Positions 23,080 to 30,603 of a stretch of 64,000 nt of DNA are shown here, one piece after another; the first letter of the stretch is position 1; every line of letters starts with the position of its first letter. This stretch comes from DASSUC01 sp035649895 (GTDB taxonomy: Bacteria > Actinomycetota > Actinomycetes > Mycobacteriales > Micromonosporaceae). The stretch is taken from NCBI GenBank assembly GCA_035649895.1, contig DASRIS010000138.1, positions 10,600 through 74,599 of the forward strand. The letters run 5' to 3'. A program made the translations under genes and the position numbers. Under the pieces are notes generated by a model. The model ran no database searches and had not been told where the DNA came from. It saw nothing but the letters and a program-made list of their open reading frames with translations.

Positions 23080-24456
23080 TCACAGGTAGCGGTCCCACTC
23101 CCACTGGCTGACCTGGCGGTGGTAGTCGGCGAACTCGGTCCGCTTGCACGCGGCGTAGTAGTCGACGTACTCGCCGCCCGGCACCTTGCCCAGCGCGGCC
23201 CGCAGCGCGTCGTCGCGCACCAGCTCGTCCACGGCGTGCAGCAGGGTCGGTGGCAGCGGGCGCAGGCCGAGCTCGCGGGCGCCGGTCTCGTCCACCCGCT
23301 CCAGGTTGCGGTCGACCGGCGGGCCGGGGTTGATCTCGCGCTCCACGCCGTCCATGCCTGCGGCGAGGATCGCCGCCATGGCGAGGTACGGGTTGGCCGC
23401 GCCGTCCACGCAGCGCACCTCGATCCGCCCGGCCTCGGGGATGCGCACCATGTGCGTGCGGTTGTTGCCGCCGTAGCTGGCGTAGCCGGGCGCCCAGCTC
23501 GATCCCGACCGGGTGTCGGCCGCGGCGCCGAGCCGCTTGTACGAGTTGACCGTGGGGCTGGTCAGCGCGTGCAGCCCGGGTGCGTGGTCGAGCAGGCCGC
23601 CGATGAAGCGGTAGCCCATTGTGGACAGTCCGAGGCCGTGCTCGTCGCGGGGGTCGTCGAAGAGCGGGTGGTCGCCGTCCGGGTCCGGACGCCACAGGCT
23701 CATGTGCAGGTGCAGCCCGTTGCCGGTCAGGTGGCTGAACGGCTTCGGCATGAACGTGGCGATCCGGCCGTTGCGCTCGGCGGCCAGCCGGGCCAGGTAG
23801 CGGAACACGATGACCCGGTCGGCGGTGGCCAGCGCGTCGGCGTACCGGAAGTTCTGCTCGAACTGGCCGTTGGCGTCCTCGTGGTCGTTGGAGTAGTTGC
23901 CCCAGCCCAGCTCGTTCATTGCCCGGCTGAGCGTGCTCAGGTGGTCCAGCGCCCGGGTCGCCGCGTGCGCGTCGTAGCAGGGGGAGGCGGCGGTGTCGAG
24001 CTCGTCGGCGATCTCGATCCCGCCGGCCGGCGTGCGCCGTACCAGGAAGTACTCCGGCTCCGCCCCGACCCGAAACGCCATGGACTGCTCGGCGAGCCGG
24101 TCCAGCCGGGTGCGCAGGATGTTGCGGGGCGCGTACGGCCACGGCCGGCCCTCCACGTACAGGTCGCACTGCACGATGCCGAGCCCGGGCTGTAGCGGGA
24201 CCTTGACGTATGACGAGACGTCCGGGATCGCCACCACGTCGGGGTCGGCGGGGGACTGCCCCAGTCCGTCCGCGGCGTGACCGGCGAAGCCGAGCCCGTC
24301 GGCGAGCAGCTGGTCGAGGGTTGCCACCGGCGCCAGCTTGGCGCACGGCTTGCCGTAGAGGTTGACGAACATCACCAGCAGGAACTGGACGCCGTCCCGG
24401 GCGACGGCGGCGGCCAGGTCCTGCGCGGTGCGGGGGGCAGCGGGTGCCTCGGTCAT
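23080..24456 (-). CDS. Glutamine-synthetase-like ligase
   Basis: This 458-residue protein of the glutamine synthetase superfamily has an N-terminal beta-grasp (VQFLLVMFVNLYGKPCAKLAPV) and a catalytic domain with EPEYFLVRR, NGLHLHMSLW near residue 265, SPTVNSYKRL and NRTHMVRIPEAGRIEVRCVDGAANPYLA. It resembles the GlnA3/GlnT-type gamma-glutamyl ligases, not the housekeeping enzyme. In the fosfazinomycin and kinamycin pathways glutamate serves as a hydrazine carrier made by a glutamine-synthetase-like enzyme. An analogous gamma-glutamylhydrazide step is the favoured inference here. It lies 24 bases after the TenA-like gene in the same operon. Confidence 0.88.
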   Translation of the reverse strand: MTEAPAAPRTAQDLAAAVARDGVQFLLVMFVNLYGKPCAKLAPVATLDQLLADGLGFAGHAADGLGQSPADPDVVAIPDVSSYVKVPLQPGLGIVQCDLYVEGRPWPYAPRNILRTRLDRLAEQSMAFRVGAEPEYFLVRRTPAGGIEIADELDTAASPCYDAHAATRALDHLSTLSRAMNELGWGNYSNDHEDANGQFEQNFRYADALATADRVIVFRYLARLAAERNGRIATFMPKPFSHLTGNGLHLHMSLWRPDPDGDHPLFDDPRDEHGLGLSTMGYRFIGGLLDHAPGLHALTSPTVNSYKRLGAAADTRSGSSWAPGYASYGGNNRTHMVRIPEAGRIEVRCVDGAANPYLAMAAILAAGMDGVEREINPGPPVDRNLERVDETGARELGLRPLPPTLLHAVDELVRDDALRAALGKVPGGEYVDYYAACKRTEFADYHRQVSQWEWDRYL

Positions 24457-24480
24457 CTCACACTCCTTGGGGTAACGGCG

Positions 24481-25200
24481 TCATAGCGGCCAGGACTCCA
24501 GGCGCCAGGCGGCCTCGACCAGCGCCCACTCGTACCGGACGGCGTACTCGACGTGGCGGACCAGCTCCTCGCGCTCGGCGGCCGAGCAGCCGTCCCCGAC
24601 CTCGTCGACCACGGTCAGGAACTCCTCCACCAGCTCGCGGAAGGGCTCGCCAGGGTGCGAGGTGCGGATCAGCTCGGCGTACCGGGAGCCGGGCTCGTGC
24701 CGGGCCAGCAGGTCCTCGCTGACCAGCCACTGCAGCCAGGCACACGGCAGCAGCGCGCCCAGCCCGGCGGTGAACGAGGTCACGCTGGCGGCGGTGAGGA
24801 AGCTCGTGTAGCTCAGTGTGGCGGGCGCGATCGGCGGCCGCTCGCCAGCCGGGTCCACCGGCAGGTCCAGCCTTCTCGCCGTCGCCTCGAGCTCCCGTCC
24901 GTCGGCGACCGAGTTGTCCAGGCAGATCGCGGCCATCCGGCCCAGGAAGCGGGCGTGCGCCAGCTCGCGGGCCACCCCGGCGCACCGGGCGTGTGCCTTG
25001 CCGTAGCTGGGCAGGACGTAGTACGAGTCCTGCCGGGAGAAGTGGGCATAGACGATGCCGGGCAGCGAGCCGTCGCGAAGGGCGCGGTAGTACGGGTGCT
25101 CCTTGTTCCGCTGGGCTCCCCGCTCGACGATCTCGGTCAGCTCCGCGCGCAGCGGCCTGGTCTGCTGGCTCGTGGTCGCGTTTACCATGCCGCGCAGCAT
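24481..25200 (-). CDS. TenA/thiaminase-II-like hydrolase
   Basis: This 239-residue all-helical protein has the TenA active-site landmarks: FSRQDSYYVLPSYGK (Asp and Tyr), the tyrosine in LSYTSFL, the catalytic cysteine in LLPCAWLQW and the late glutamate in RYEWALVEAAWRLESW. TenA enzymes hydrolyse C-N bonds of aminopyrimidines; relatives include heme-oxygenase-like diiron N-oxygenases. No thiamine gene is nearby, and the partner gene is a glutamine-synthetase-like ligase, so release or trimming of a nitrogen-containing intermediate is possible (inference). An in-frame ATG at 25188 is an alternative start. Confidence 0.82.
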   Translation of the reverse strand: MLRGMVNATTSQQTRPLRAELTEIVERGAQRNKEHPYYRALRDGSLPGIVYAHFSRQDSYYVLPSYGKAHARCAGVARELAHARFLGRMAAICLDNSVADGRELEATARRLDLPVDPAGERPPIAPATLSYTSFLTAASVTSFTAGLGALLPCAWLQWLVSEDLLARHEPGSRYAELIRTSHPGEPFRELVEEFLTVVDEVGDGCSAAEREELVRHVEYAVRYEWALVEAAWRLESWPL

Positions 25201-25263
25201 GGGGCTGGTGACTCGAGCGCCGTTCGTACGCGGTTGGTGGCGCGGCGCGCTCGGGCGGCCGGG

Positions 25264-25281
25264 CCGAGTGGTTCTCGAGCC
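25264..25281. promoter_or_regulatory. Candidate SARP heptamer pair, TenA/glycosyltransferase divergent region
   Basis: CCGAGTG (25264) and TCGAGCC (25275) are spaced 11 bases apart, 64-66 bases from the starts of both divergent genes. The first core deviates by one base from TCGA. Confidence 0.5.
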
Positions 25282-25346
25282 GACCGTGAGCCCGGCTGGA
25301 CAGGGTGGACCAGCACGGTCGAGCGGCGAGCGAAGGAGTCTGTGCG

Positions 25347-26516
25347 ATGCGGGTGCTCTTCACCACCTGGGCCTGGCCGTCACACCTTTACGCGCTCGTG
25401 CCCCTGGCCTGGGCCTGCCGCGCCGCCGGCCACGACGTCGTGGTCGCCAGCCAGCCCGCGCTGCTGGACGACATCGTCCGGACCGGCCTGCCGGCGGTGG
25501 CGGTCGGCGTGGACGTCGACGCCGTCGAGATGGTCCGCGGGTACGTGCTGCCGTCCGCCGCGAGCTCCGGCGCCGACGGCCAGGCGCCGCGCACCGGCCG
25601 CGGCCCGCGGGTGATGCAGATGTTCCTCGCCAACGCCGAGTCCATGGTGGACGGTCTGGTGGACCTGGCCAAGTCCTGGCGGCCGGATGTCGTGGTGTAC
25701 GAGCCGACGGCGCTGGCCGGGCCGGTCGCCGCCGCCGCGGCGGGCGTGCCCGCCGTACGCCATCTCTACGGCGCCGACCTGATGGTCCGCGCCCGGCCGA
25801 TGCTGCCGGACCTGCTCGCCCCGCTGGCGGCCCGGCACGGCGTGTCAGACCTGGAGCCCTTCGGCGCCGTCACGGTCGACCCGACGCCGCCGAGCCTGGC
25901 GCTGCCCGCGGACTACCGGCGGGTGCCGATGCGCTATACCCCGTTCAACGGGCCCGGCGTAGTGCCGGCGCCGCTGCCCGAGCGGGCCGGCCGGCCCCGG
26001 GTCTGCGTGACGTGGGGGCACACCATGGCCCGGCTGTCCCCGGACTACTTCCTCGCCGGCGAGGTCGTCAGCGCGCTGCGCGGCACCGGCGTGGAGGTGG
26101 TGGCGGTGGTCTCCGCCGGCCAGCGGTCACTGCTCGGCGCGGTGGACGGCAGCGTGCACGTCCTGGTCGACGTGCCCTTGCAGCACGTGGTCGGCGACTG
26201 TGACCTGGTCGTCGCGCACGGCGGCGCCGGGACCGTGCTCACCAGCCTGCACGCCGGTGTGCCGATGCTGCTGGTGCCGCAGCTGCCGGACCACGCCGGG
26301 CACGCCGCGCGGGTGCTCGCGGCCGGCGCCGGCGAGGTGCTCACCCGGGACGAGGCAACAGCCGGCCACCTGCGCGACGAGGTCGAGCGGCTGCTCGCCA
26401 GCGGGCCACCGCGGGCCGCGGCGCGGCACGTGCAGGAGGAGATGCGCAGCCAGCCGTCCCCGGCGGCGGTGGTGGGCGACCTGGAGCAGACCGTCTCCTC
26501 CGGCGCCGGCCGGTAA
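25347..26516 (+). CDS. GT-B glycosyltransferase for natural product glycosylation
   Basis: This 389-residue UGT-type enzyme begins MRVLFTTWAWPSHLYALVPLAWACRAAGHDVVV and has the donor-binding C-terminal motif around CDLVVAHGGAGTVLTSLHAGVPMLLVPQLPDHAGHAARV. This is typical of macrolide and aromatic polyketide glycosyltransferases. No deoxysugar biosynthesis genes are in the window, so the sugar donor comes from elsewhere or from primary metabolism. The gene is divergent from the TenA-like gene with a heptamer box between. Confidence 0.9.
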   Translation: MRVLFTTWAWPSHLYALVPLAWACRAAGHDVVVASQPALLDDIVRTGLPAVAVGVDVDAVEMVRGYVLPSAASSGADGQAPRTGRGPRVMQMFLANAESMVDGLVDLAKSWRPDVVVYEPTALAGPVAAAAAGVPAVRHLYGADLMVRARPMLPDLLAPLAARHGVSDLEPFGAVTVDPTPPSLALPADYRRVPMRYTPFNGPGVVPAPLPERAGRPRVCVTWGHTMARLSPDYFLAGEVVSALRGTGVEVVAVVSAGQRSLLGAVDGSVHVLVDVPLQHVVGDCDLVVAHGGAGTVLTSLHAGVPMLLVPQLPDHAGHAARVLAAGAGEVLTRDEATAGHLRDEVERLLASGPPRAAARHVQEEMRSQPSPAAVVGDLEQTVSSGAGR

Positions 26517-26575
26517 GGCTGGCGCGCGGTCCACCAACGCTGGCGCGCGGCCGCGAAGGCTGGCGCGGTCCACGA
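26517..26575. repeat. Three ~20-bp tandem units GGCTGGCGCG...
   Basis: Units beginning GGCTGGCGCGCGGTCCACC, CGCTGGCGCGCGGCCGCG and GGCTGGCGCGGTCCACG follow each other directly after the glycosyltransferase stop, with a period of about 20-21 bases. Confidence 0.6.
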
Positions 26576-26583
26576 GCCGGCTC

Positions 26584-26611
26584 GCCTGACCGTCCCGCCG
26601 GCCGGTCAGGC
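26584..26611. terminator. Bidirectional hairpin between convergent genes
   Basis: GCCTGACCG (26584-26592) pairs with CGGTCAGGC (26603-26611) across a 10-base loop, overlapping the stop of the methyltransferase gene. The position between two convergent genes fits a shared terminator. Confidence 0.6.
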
Positions 26612-27619
26612 GGGCGGCTTGCGGCACACCACCAGGGTCTCCTGGGTGCCAAGCTTCTGGTCCACAATGGAGACGAAGCCGGCGGCCGTGGCGAGCTCGC
26701 TCACCTCGGCCACGGTGTACTCTCCGCCGCCCTCGGTGAGCAGCAGCATGTTCAGGCTGGCCACCAGGCTGTCCACATCGTCCCGTCCGGGCGGGAGCAT
26801 CCGGTCGTAGACCAGCAGCGCACCGCCGGGGGAAAGCGCCTGGTACGCCTGGCGTACCAGATGGTCACGCTGCTGCGGGCTCCAGTCGTGCAGGATGTGA
26901 CCGTAGACGACGACATCGGCGCCTGGCAGCGGGTCGCGGAAGAAGTCACCCGGATGGAACAGCACCTTGCCAGCCAGCCCCAGCTCGCCCACGTGCTCGT
27001 GGAAGAACGGCTCGATCTGCGGCAGGTCGAACACGTGCCCCATCAGGTGGGGGTGCGCCGCCACCAGCTGGCTCACCACCGTGCCCCGGCAGCCGCCCGC
27101 GTCCAGCACGGACCGGTAGCCGCCCCAGTCGACCGCGGTGCTCAGCCCGGTGCCGAGGGACTGGCTGGCGCCGTCCATCATCCGTACGAAATGGCCCAGC
27201 GCCTCCGGGTCGTTGAGCATGCCCTCGAAGTCGCCGTCGGCCTGCGGCCGCCCGGTGCGCAGCGCCTCGGCCAGCCGGCCGTAGACCGGGTAGAGGGTCA
27301 GGTCGGCGCCGAACAGGAAGCCACCGACGTAGCAGTCGCCACCGCGTACCAGGTGGCGGTCTGCGCCGGGGGCGTTGCGGAACCGGCCGTCCTCCTTCTC
27401 CAGCAGGCCCAGCGCAGTGAGCAGGTGCAGGAGGTCGGGCAGCCCCCGGCCGTGCAGCCCCAGCCGGGACCGGATGTCCTCCGCGGTGGACGGATGCCCG
27501 TGCAGGGTCGTGAAGAGGCCGAGCTGGACGGCGGTGAGCACCGCCTTGGCCGGGCCGAAGAGGTTGCCGAGCTGGATCAGCCCGCCGGCCGTGTTGACGT
27601 CCAGTGCCGGTACGGTCAT
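26606..27619 (-). CDS. SAM-dependent O-methyltransferase (OMT-1)
   Basis: This 337-residue class I methyltransferase has an N-terminal winged-helix dimerisation part (GLFTTLHGHPSTAEDIRSRLGLHGRGLPDLLHLLTALGLL), the SAM motif VLDAGGCRGTVVSQLVAAHP with an unusual Cys-Arg in the glycine loop, GDFFRDPLPGADVVVYGHILHDW and a C-terminal TLVVCRKPPA. It should methylate a hydroxyl of the aromatic product. It diverges from the P450 at 27911 across a region holding a heptamer box, and is less similar to OMT-2 and OMT-3 than they are to each other. Confidence 0.9.
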   Translation of the reverse strand: MTVPALDVNTAGGLIQLGNLFGPAKAVLTAVQLGLFTTLHGHPSTAEDIRSRLGLHGRGLPDLLHLLTALGLLEKEDGRFRNAPGADRHLVRGGDCYVGGFLFGADLTLYPVYGRLAEALRTGRPQADGDFEGMLNDPEALGHFVRMMDGASQSLGTGLSTAVDWGGYRSVLDAGGCRGTVVSQLVAAHPHLMGHVFDLPQIEPFFHEHVGELGLAGKVLFHPGDFFRDPLPGADVVVYGHILHDWSPQQRDHLVRQAYQALSPGGALLVYDRMLPPGRDDVDSLVASLNMLLLTEGGGEYTVAEVSELATAAGFVSIVDQKLGTQETLVVCRKPPA

Positions 27620-27753
27620 CCTGGTGCCCCTCTCCCGCAGCGCCGCCGCCGTGGCGGCGGCCCTAGCGCGGCCGTGTCCGTGGCGCGCTGGTCCCGGGCC
27701 ACCCTCGCATCCAGCCGTGGAGGATCGCTCGATGCGGCCAGGCCGCACGGGCG

Positions 27754-27771
27754 TCGAGGTGTCCTCGAGCC
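27754..27771. promoter_or_regulatory. SARP heptamer repeats between OMT-1 and P450-1
   Basis: TCGAGGT (27754) and TCGAGCC (27765) are spaced 11 bases apart, in the middle of the divergent region. The pair reads as a direct repeat on either strand, so it could serve both genes. Confidence 0.6.
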
Positions 27772-27910
27772 TCACCCCAGCCCGGACGGCCAGACTGTGG
27801 CTCGCCGGGACGAGCCTGTGCCCCAGGCACCCCGCCTGTCCCCGGCACCGGCCCGTACCAGGCACTCGGGTCCGTTCCAGGCACTCGGTCCGACCCAGGA
27901 GAGGTGCATC

Positions 27911-29107
27911 GTGAGTTCGTCTGACCCGGTCAGCTACCCCTTTCCCTGGGACCCTCCGCTAGCGGTTCCGGAGCAGTGGCGGACCCTCCGCCAGAAGGCG
28001 CTCGTCGAGATCGCGCTACCCAGCGGCGACCCCGCGGTGCTCGTCACGCGCTACCGCGACGTCAAGGCCCTCTTCTCCGACGAGCGGCTGAGCCGCAACA
28101 CCGCCCGTTACCCCACCTCGCGGATCTCGCCGAACAACGAGCTGTTCGGCGACCCCAACATCGACAGCGACCCTCCTCGCTACCTCGAGGAGCGCAGCAT
28201 CCTGACCCGCGCCTTCGCCGCCCGGCGCCTGGAGGCCCTGCGCCCGCTGGCCTGGGAGATCGCCGAGGAGCTGATGGACCGGATGGAGGCCGGCCCGCGC
28301 CCGGCCAACCTCATGGAGGCGTTCGCCTTCCCGCTGCCGATCCGGATCATCTGCCACATGCTCGGCGTGCCGCCCAAGGATATGGACAAGTTCCGCCGCA
28401 TGATCGACGGCTTCCTCTCCGTCACCAAGCTCTCCGCCGAGGAGGTCGAGGAGTGCCGGTCCGGGCTGTGGGCGTACCTGGAGGAGCTGGTCGCCTTCAA
28501 GCGGCAGAACCTGGGACCGGACCTGATCAGCGACCTGATCCGGGTGAACGAGACGGACAACAACCGGCTCAACGACTACCAGCTCCAGCACTGGGTGCGC
28601 ACCCTGCTGATCGCCGGGTACGTCACCACCGCGTCGCAGATCGGCACGAGCATGGCGCTGCTGCTGAGCCAGCCGCAGGTGGTCGACGAGATCAAGGGTG
28701 ACCTCTCGCTGGTGCCCAGCGCGGTCGAGGAGCTGCTGCGCTACCAGCTGATGGGCACGTCGCTCGGCTCGCTGCGCTACGCCCTGGCGGACATCGAGCT
28801 CGTCGACGGCTCGGTGATCCCCAAGGGCTCGACCGTGCTGCTGTCGGTGGAGTCCAACATGGACGAAAGCGAGTTCGAGGACCCGTACACGCTCAACATC
28901 AGGCGCACCGAGAACCACCACATGTCGTTCGGCTCCGGCATCCACTACTGCGCCGGCGCGGCGCTCGCGCGCATCGAGCTTCAGGTGTCGACCGAGGGTC
29001 TGCTGCGCCGGTTCCCCAAGCTGCGCCTGGCCGTGCCAAAGGACGAGCTGGTACGCCCGGTCGGCGCCTTCCTCGCGGCGTTCGACACGATCCCGGTCGA
29101 GTGGTGA
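27911..29107 (+). CDS. Cytochrome P450 lacking the I-helix acid (P450-1)
   Basis: This 398-residue P450 has the heme-ligand motif FGSGIHYCAGAALARIEL near residue 345 and the K-helix EELLRY. The I-helix reads LLIAGYVTTASQ, so the usual Asp/Glu before Thr is Val. The acid normally helps proton delivery for oxygen cleavage; its loss hints at unusual chemistry such as coupling, ring rearrangement or a substrate-assisted step. GTG start, with GAGG upstream at 27901. It faces the DUF6059 gene across 16 bases. Confidence 0.9.
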   Translation: MSSSDPVSYPFPWDPPLAVPEQWRTLRQKALVEIALPSGDPAVLVTRYRDVKALFSDERLSRNTARYPTSRISPNNELFGDPNIDSDPPRYLEERSILTRAFAARRLEALRPLAWEIAEELMDRMEAGPRPANLMEAFAFPLPIRIICHMLGVPPKDMDKFRRMIDGFLSVTKLSAEEVEECRSGLWAYLEELVAFKRQNLGPDLISDLIRVNETDNNRLNDYQLQHWVRTLLIAGYVTTASQIGTSMALLLSQPQVVDEIKGDLSLVPSAVEELLRYQLMGTSLGSLRYALADIELVDGSVIPKGSTVLLSVESNMDESEFEDPYTLNIRRTENHHMSFGSGIHYCAGAALARIELQVSTEGLLRRFPKLRLAVPKDELVRPVGAFLAAFDTIPVEW

Positions 29108-29123
29108 GGGGTGGGCGCGGCGG

Positions 29124-29441
29124 TCAGTCCAGCTGCGCCCACAGCTCCCGTTCCACCGGCGAGAGGGGATGGGTGGCAAGCCGTTCCGGGTGGCCCTCAG
29201 GCGGCCCGGGACGGTCGCCCGCAAGCCCCGCGTAGCCACCCGCCGGCGCCGGGTGGTCCGCGGCGGTTCCGGGCGGGTCCGCCGGCGACGGCACCTGTCG
29301 TGGTCGGGCGGCCCGGGCCGGCGGGGGGCCGTCCAGCAGGTGCGGGCTGACCGCGACCAGCAGGTAGCCGAAGTGCGCCAACCCGGCCGCGCACTCGCGG
29401 GCCAGGGCCCAGGCGAGCCGAGCCCACCGCCGCTTCGCCAT
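29124..29441 (-). CDS. Small DUF6059-like protein
   Basis: This 105-residue protein has a basic, hydrophobic N-terminal helix (RRWARLAWALARECAAGLAHFGYLLVAVSPHLLDGPPP), a Pro/Ala-rich linker and a conserved-looking tail GHPERLATHPLSPVERELWAQL. This layout matches the small DUF6059 proteins that accompany polyketide clusters in actinomycetes. The function is unknown to me. A heptamer box lies 63 bases upstream of the ATG, which suggests it belongs to the regulon. Confidence 0.65.
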   Translation of the reverse strand: MAKRRWARLAWALARECAAGLAHFGYLLVAVSPHLLDGPPPARAARPRQVPSPADPPGTAADHPAPAGGYAGLAGDRPGPPEGHPERLATHPLSPVERELWAQLD

Positions 29442-29503
29442 GGCCTCTCCCGCCTCGCCGCCCCGGCGCCCTGCCGGGCCGTAAGTATCGTGTGCCGCCG
29501 GTC

Positions 29504-29521
29504 TCGAGACCCGGTCGAGGT
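29504..29521. promoter_or_regulatory. SARP heptamer repeats before the DUF6059-like gene
   Basis: TCGAGAC (29504) and TCGAGGT (29515) are spaced 11 bases apart, 63 bases upstream of the small gene on the minus strand and 69 bases before the sigma-factor relic. Confidence 0.55.
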
Positions 29522-29589
29522 GGGTCGTCACCTTTACGGCCGTTCTTCGCCATCCCAGCTGCGCAGGCTGCCGGCACTGGAGGGACCCG

Positions 29590-29721
29590 ATGACGGACGG
29601 GTTCCACGACTTTGTCACGTCCCGGTACGTCTCCCTCGTCCGCTACGGCCTCCTCCTGACCGGACCCCTCGCTGACGCCCTCACCGAGGCGCAGCTGTCA
29701 CGGCTGCCAGGTCCGGGCTGA
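29590..29721 (+). pseudogene. Truncated SigE-type ECF sigma factor N-terminus
   Basis: A 43-codon open frame reads DGFHDFVTSRYVSLVRYGLLLTG, which is the start of region 2 of SigE-family ECF sigma factors (the usual continuation is an AEDLVQ-type helix). It ends shortly after, in PLADALTEAQLSRLPGPG. No region 4 is found downstream; the PadR gene follows on the other strand. It looks like the stump of a sigma factor gene, or less likely a short regulatory peptide. Confidence 0.5.
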
Positions 29722-29770
29722 GGCCGTGAGATGCGCTGGTCCGGACCCTGGCTGAGGCGGTGCAGACGCG

Positions 29771-30370
29771 CTAGCCCACGCTGTGCCGGCTGCCCTCCCG
29801 GGCGCGCAGGTGGTCTACCAGGCCGCGGACCCAGCTCAGCTCGGCCTCCCACATGGCGCGCTGGTAGTCCACCTCGACCAGGAAGATCCGGTCCACCCCG
29901 CCAGGCACCGTGGCGACCCGCGCCTCGACCTCGGTCACCATCTGGTTGATGCTCGACTCCAGCGCGGCCACCCGCGCATCGAGAGCGGCCAGCGCACCCG
30001 CGCGGGGGAGTGACTGGATGAAGGCGAGCGCGGCCGGGAAGGCCGGGTACTCGGCGATCGGGACCGACAGCATCTCGGTCAGCCAGCGCTTGGCCGTGGC
30101 CACGCCCTCCGGGGTGGCTTCGTAGACGCTCCGGTCCGGCCGTTTGGGCTGGCGCGTCGTCTCGCGGAGCCGGATCAGGCCGCTGCGGGCGAGCCGGTCG
30201 ATGGTCTGGTAGATGGCGTTGCGCTGGGTCACGTTGATGACCCGGTCCTTGTCCCACTCCTGGATCCGCTGGCGCAGGCCGTACGGGTGCATCGGCTCCT
30301 CGCCGAGCAGGAGCAGCACGGCCATTGCCAGCGGGGACCGCCGAGGGGGTTGGGTCGCCGAGCCCGCCAT
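29771..30370 (-). CDS. PadR-family transcriptional regulator
   Basis: This 199-residue protein has an N-terminal winged helix (LAMAVLLLLGEEPMHPYGLRQRIQEW ... RNAIYQTIDRLARSGLIRLRETTRQPKRPDRSVYEATPEG) and a C-terminal dimerisation domain with a long helix (LDARVAALESSINQMVTEVEARV). PadR proteins usually repress efflux or detoxification genes in response to phenolic ligands. A palindromic operator stands just upstream of its own start, so it likely autoregulates. Confidence 0.9.
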   Translation of the reverse strand: MAGSATQPPRRSPLAMAVLLLLGEEPMHPYGLRQRIQEWDKDRVINVTQRNAIYQTIDRLARSGLIRLRETTRQPKRPDRSVYEATPEGVATAKRWLTEMLSVPIAEYPAFPAALAFIQSLPRAGALAALDARVAALESSINQMVTEVEARVATVPGGVDRIFLVEVDYQRAMWEAELSWVRGLVDHLRAREGSRHSVG

Positions 30371-30401
30371 GGGGTGTCCTCACGTGGTGGATGGCCGATC
30401 T

Positions 30402-30428
30402 GATGTTAATCATAGTAGGACTAACATC
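30402..30428. promoter_or_regulatory. PadR operator GATGTTA-N13-TAACATC
   Basis: GATGTTA (30402-30408) and TAACATC (30422-30428) form a perfect inverted repeat around a 13-base AT-rich centre, 32 bases before the PadR start. PadR sites are often ATGT-N-ACAT palindromes, which this matches. Confidence 0.65.
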
Positions 30429-30603
30429 CTCGGCGTCCAGAGGAGCAAAGCCACGGTGCCGGCCAGGTGGTGGGCCAGCCGCGCTTCGCGCCTTGCGCAT
30501 TACTCCGGCGCGGTGACCGCAGTCGCACCCAGACAGTTCCTGTCGCGATCGTGATCTTGGAAGTCGTGGGGTTGGCTGAATGGGCTAACCGGGCAAGTGG
30601 GGC

